From Gilvimarinus chinensis DSM 19667 (lineage in GTDB: Bacteria; Pseudomonadota; Gammaproteobacteria; Pseudomonadales; Cellvibrionaceae): DNA of 64,000 bases. The stretch lies in contig NZ_KB898706.1 in NCBI RefSeq assembly GCF_000377745.1, positions 558,001 through 622,000 on the forward strand, written 5' to 3'. The stretch's first letter is position 1. Each line of letters starts with the position of its first letter. The position numbers and the translations under genes were made by a program. Below, piece after piece: positions 62,821 through 64,000 of this stretch. The notes under the pieces were generated by a model. That model saw only the letters and a program-made list of their open reading frames with translations. It did no database searches and was not told the origin of the DNA.

Positions 62821-64000
62821 ATATTATTCGAAGTTTGAAAGAGGCGGGTATGCCCAGTAAGCCCGGCATCTTGGCGTTGTTTGTCGTGGTTGCATTTTTC
62901 TGTATCAGTATGGCCTCGGCGTATCGCTCTATCGGTCTAATGCATGAGAATAGTCAGAGCGTAAACAATACCCTACAGGTTATTGCTTTGATTAAAGACC
63001 TTCGTACGGAGATGGCAAGTGCCGAAAGTGGGCAGCGTGGCTATCTGTTGACTTCCGATCAACAGTACTTAGAGCCTTATCATACTGCGTTGGCGCGCAT
63101 GGATCACCTTTTGATATCGCTGTCCGAATCTTCTACGGAAATTCCCGAGCAAAAACAGCGGTTCCAGGCTCTTAATCAAAAAGTACGCGCCAAAATTGAT
63201 GAGATGCAAGAGACCATAACGTTAGTGGATGAAAACCGACGTTCTGAAGCACTGAAGCAGGTGCGCACTGACCGCGGTGTGATCATGATGCGCGAGATCA
63301 GAGAGTTAATTGGTCAAATGGAGTCTGACGAGCGAGCGCTGTTGTACCGAAACCGAATGGAATCGCAGAAAGATCGTGAGTTCATCCTAAATACACTGAT
63401 TGTAACCAATATACTAGGTTTGATATTAACGCTGGTGGTGTTTATTGCCATCTATCGTCACAATCGGAAAATTACCGTTCTTTATAACCGTATTGAGCAG
63501 GCAAACGATGAGCTGGAAGATAAAGTTGAAGAGCGAACTCTGGCGCTTCAACAATATTCAGAAGAGCTGCAGCGCAGTAATCGTGAATTGGAAGAATTTG
63601 CTTTTGTTGCCTCTCATGATTTACAGGAGCCTTTGCGGAAAATTCGAGCGTTCGGCGACCGGCTTCGGCAAAAGTACCGCCATGAGTTGGGGGAGAGAGG
63701 TGCCGATTACGTTGAACGTATGCACGCCGCTTCGGAGAGAATGTCACAACTGATTGACGATTTGTTGAGCTTCTCTCGGGTTTCAACACGCCAGCAGCCT
63801 TTTGAAGAGGTTGACCTTAATAAGGTCCTGGTGCAAGTACAAGATGACTTAGAGTATGCCATCGAAGATTCTGGAGCCACTATTAAGGTAGGAAGCTTGC
63901 CTTGCTTGGATGCAGACGCTTCGCAGCTCGGCCAATTATTTATGAATTTGATTGGTAACAGTATCAAATTTCGACGTGCGGATGTGCCGCCCGTTATAGA
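62817..64000 (+). CDS. CHASE3-domain sensor histidine kinase (3' end outside window)
   Basis: The frame is open from GTG 62817 to the end of the window (394 codons). An N-terminal helix (GILALFVVVAFFCISMASA) is followed by a CHASE3 sensory domain with SGQRGYLLTSDQQYLEPY, a second membrane helix (ILGLILTLVVFIAIY), a coiled-coil linker, and the HisKA H-box (ASHDLQEPLRKIRAFGD). The start of the ATP-binding N-box (FMNLIGNSIKF) is also present. The catalytic domain is cut off. An ATG at 62850 is an alternative start, but GTG 62817 overlaps the previous stop. Confidence 0.9.
   Translation, partial: MNIIRSLKEAGMPSKPGILALFVVVAFFCISMASAYRSIGLMHENSQSVNNTLQVIALIKDLRTEMASAESGQRGYLLTSDQQYLEPYHTALARMDHLLISLSESSTEIPEQKQRFQALNQKVRAKIDEMQETITLVDENRRSEALKQVRTDRGVIMMREIRELIGQMESDERALLYRNRMESQKDREFILNTLIVTNILGLILTLVVFIAIYRHNRKITVLYNRIEQANDELEDKVEERTLALQQYSEELQRSNRELEEFAFVASHDLQEPLRKIRAFGDRLRQKYRHELGERGADYVERMHAASERMSQLIDDLLSFSRVSTRQQPFEEVDLNKVLVQVQDDLEYAIEDSGATIKVGSLPCLDADASQLGQLFMNLIGNSIKFRRADVPPVI

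Overview
The window is a chromosomal segment of a free-living, probably marine gammaproteobacterium. The first 11 kb has the gammaproteobacterial housekeeping order carA-carB-greA-yhbY-rlmE-ftsH-folP-glmM-tpiA-secG-tRNA-Leu. The product sequences resemble those of Cellvibrionales-type genera, but this is only an inference and no species is claimed. The Gram-negative envelope is shown by LolA, TonB-receptor, porin and OmpA-type genes.

Layout. 1-10892: carbamoyl-phosphate synthase (carA cut by the window edge), GreA, YhbY, RlmE, FtsH, FolP, GlmM, TpiA and SecG. 10911-11294: two almost identical 142-bp tandem repeats, each carrying a decayed 5' end of tRNA-Leu, followed by the intact tRNA-Leu(GAG). 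The rimP-nusA genes that usually follow are missing. 11544-12209: an outer-membrane beta-barrel gene. 12281-39861: a dense 27.6-kb type II fatty-acid/polyketide cluster that I read as an aryl polyene-dialkylresorcinol (flexirubin/arcuflavin-like) pigment pathway. 39986-46939: a DcaP-type porin, a glutaminase with a signal peptide, a TauE/SafE permease, a TonB receptor and a PepSY membrane protein. 47178-49226: DUF4398 and OmpA lipoproteins and two small genes. 49518-55755 (minus strand): a complete eboA-B-D-E-F-C operon. 55942-60770: a DjlA-like protein, a ferritin-like protein, a BON protein, an AI-2E permease and a YqjD/E/K-like membrane-stress set. 61274-64000: an NtrC-type response regulator, a 70-residue stand-alone histidine-phosphoacceptor protein and a CHASE3-type histidine kinase cut by the window end.

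How the pigment cluster should work. An ammonia-lyase makes an aryl-acrylic acid, and an AMP-ligase loads it on an acyl carrier protein. Ketosynthase/chain-length-factor pairs, one ketoreductase and hotdog dehydratases extend it to a polyene. DarB (KAS III-like) and DarA make a dialkylresorcinol. A BtrH-like protein is a candidate for joining the two as an ester, and a flavin-dependent halogenase-like enzyme may halogenate the aryl head. A LolA-like protein, an MMPL exporter, a DUF3261 lipoprotein, two acyltransferases, a glycosyltransferase and an ABC transporter would lipidate and export the product to the outer membrane. Carriers, ketosynthases and dehydratases occur in two sets, consistent with one for the polyene and one for the resorcinol chains.

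The ebo operon, known elsewhere for moving secondary-metabolite precursors to the periplasm, lies only 10 kb from the pigment cluster. The last section looks like an envelope-stress locus. Two sites in it resemble sigma-54 promoters and lie near an NtrC-type activator gene, which would fit one regulon.
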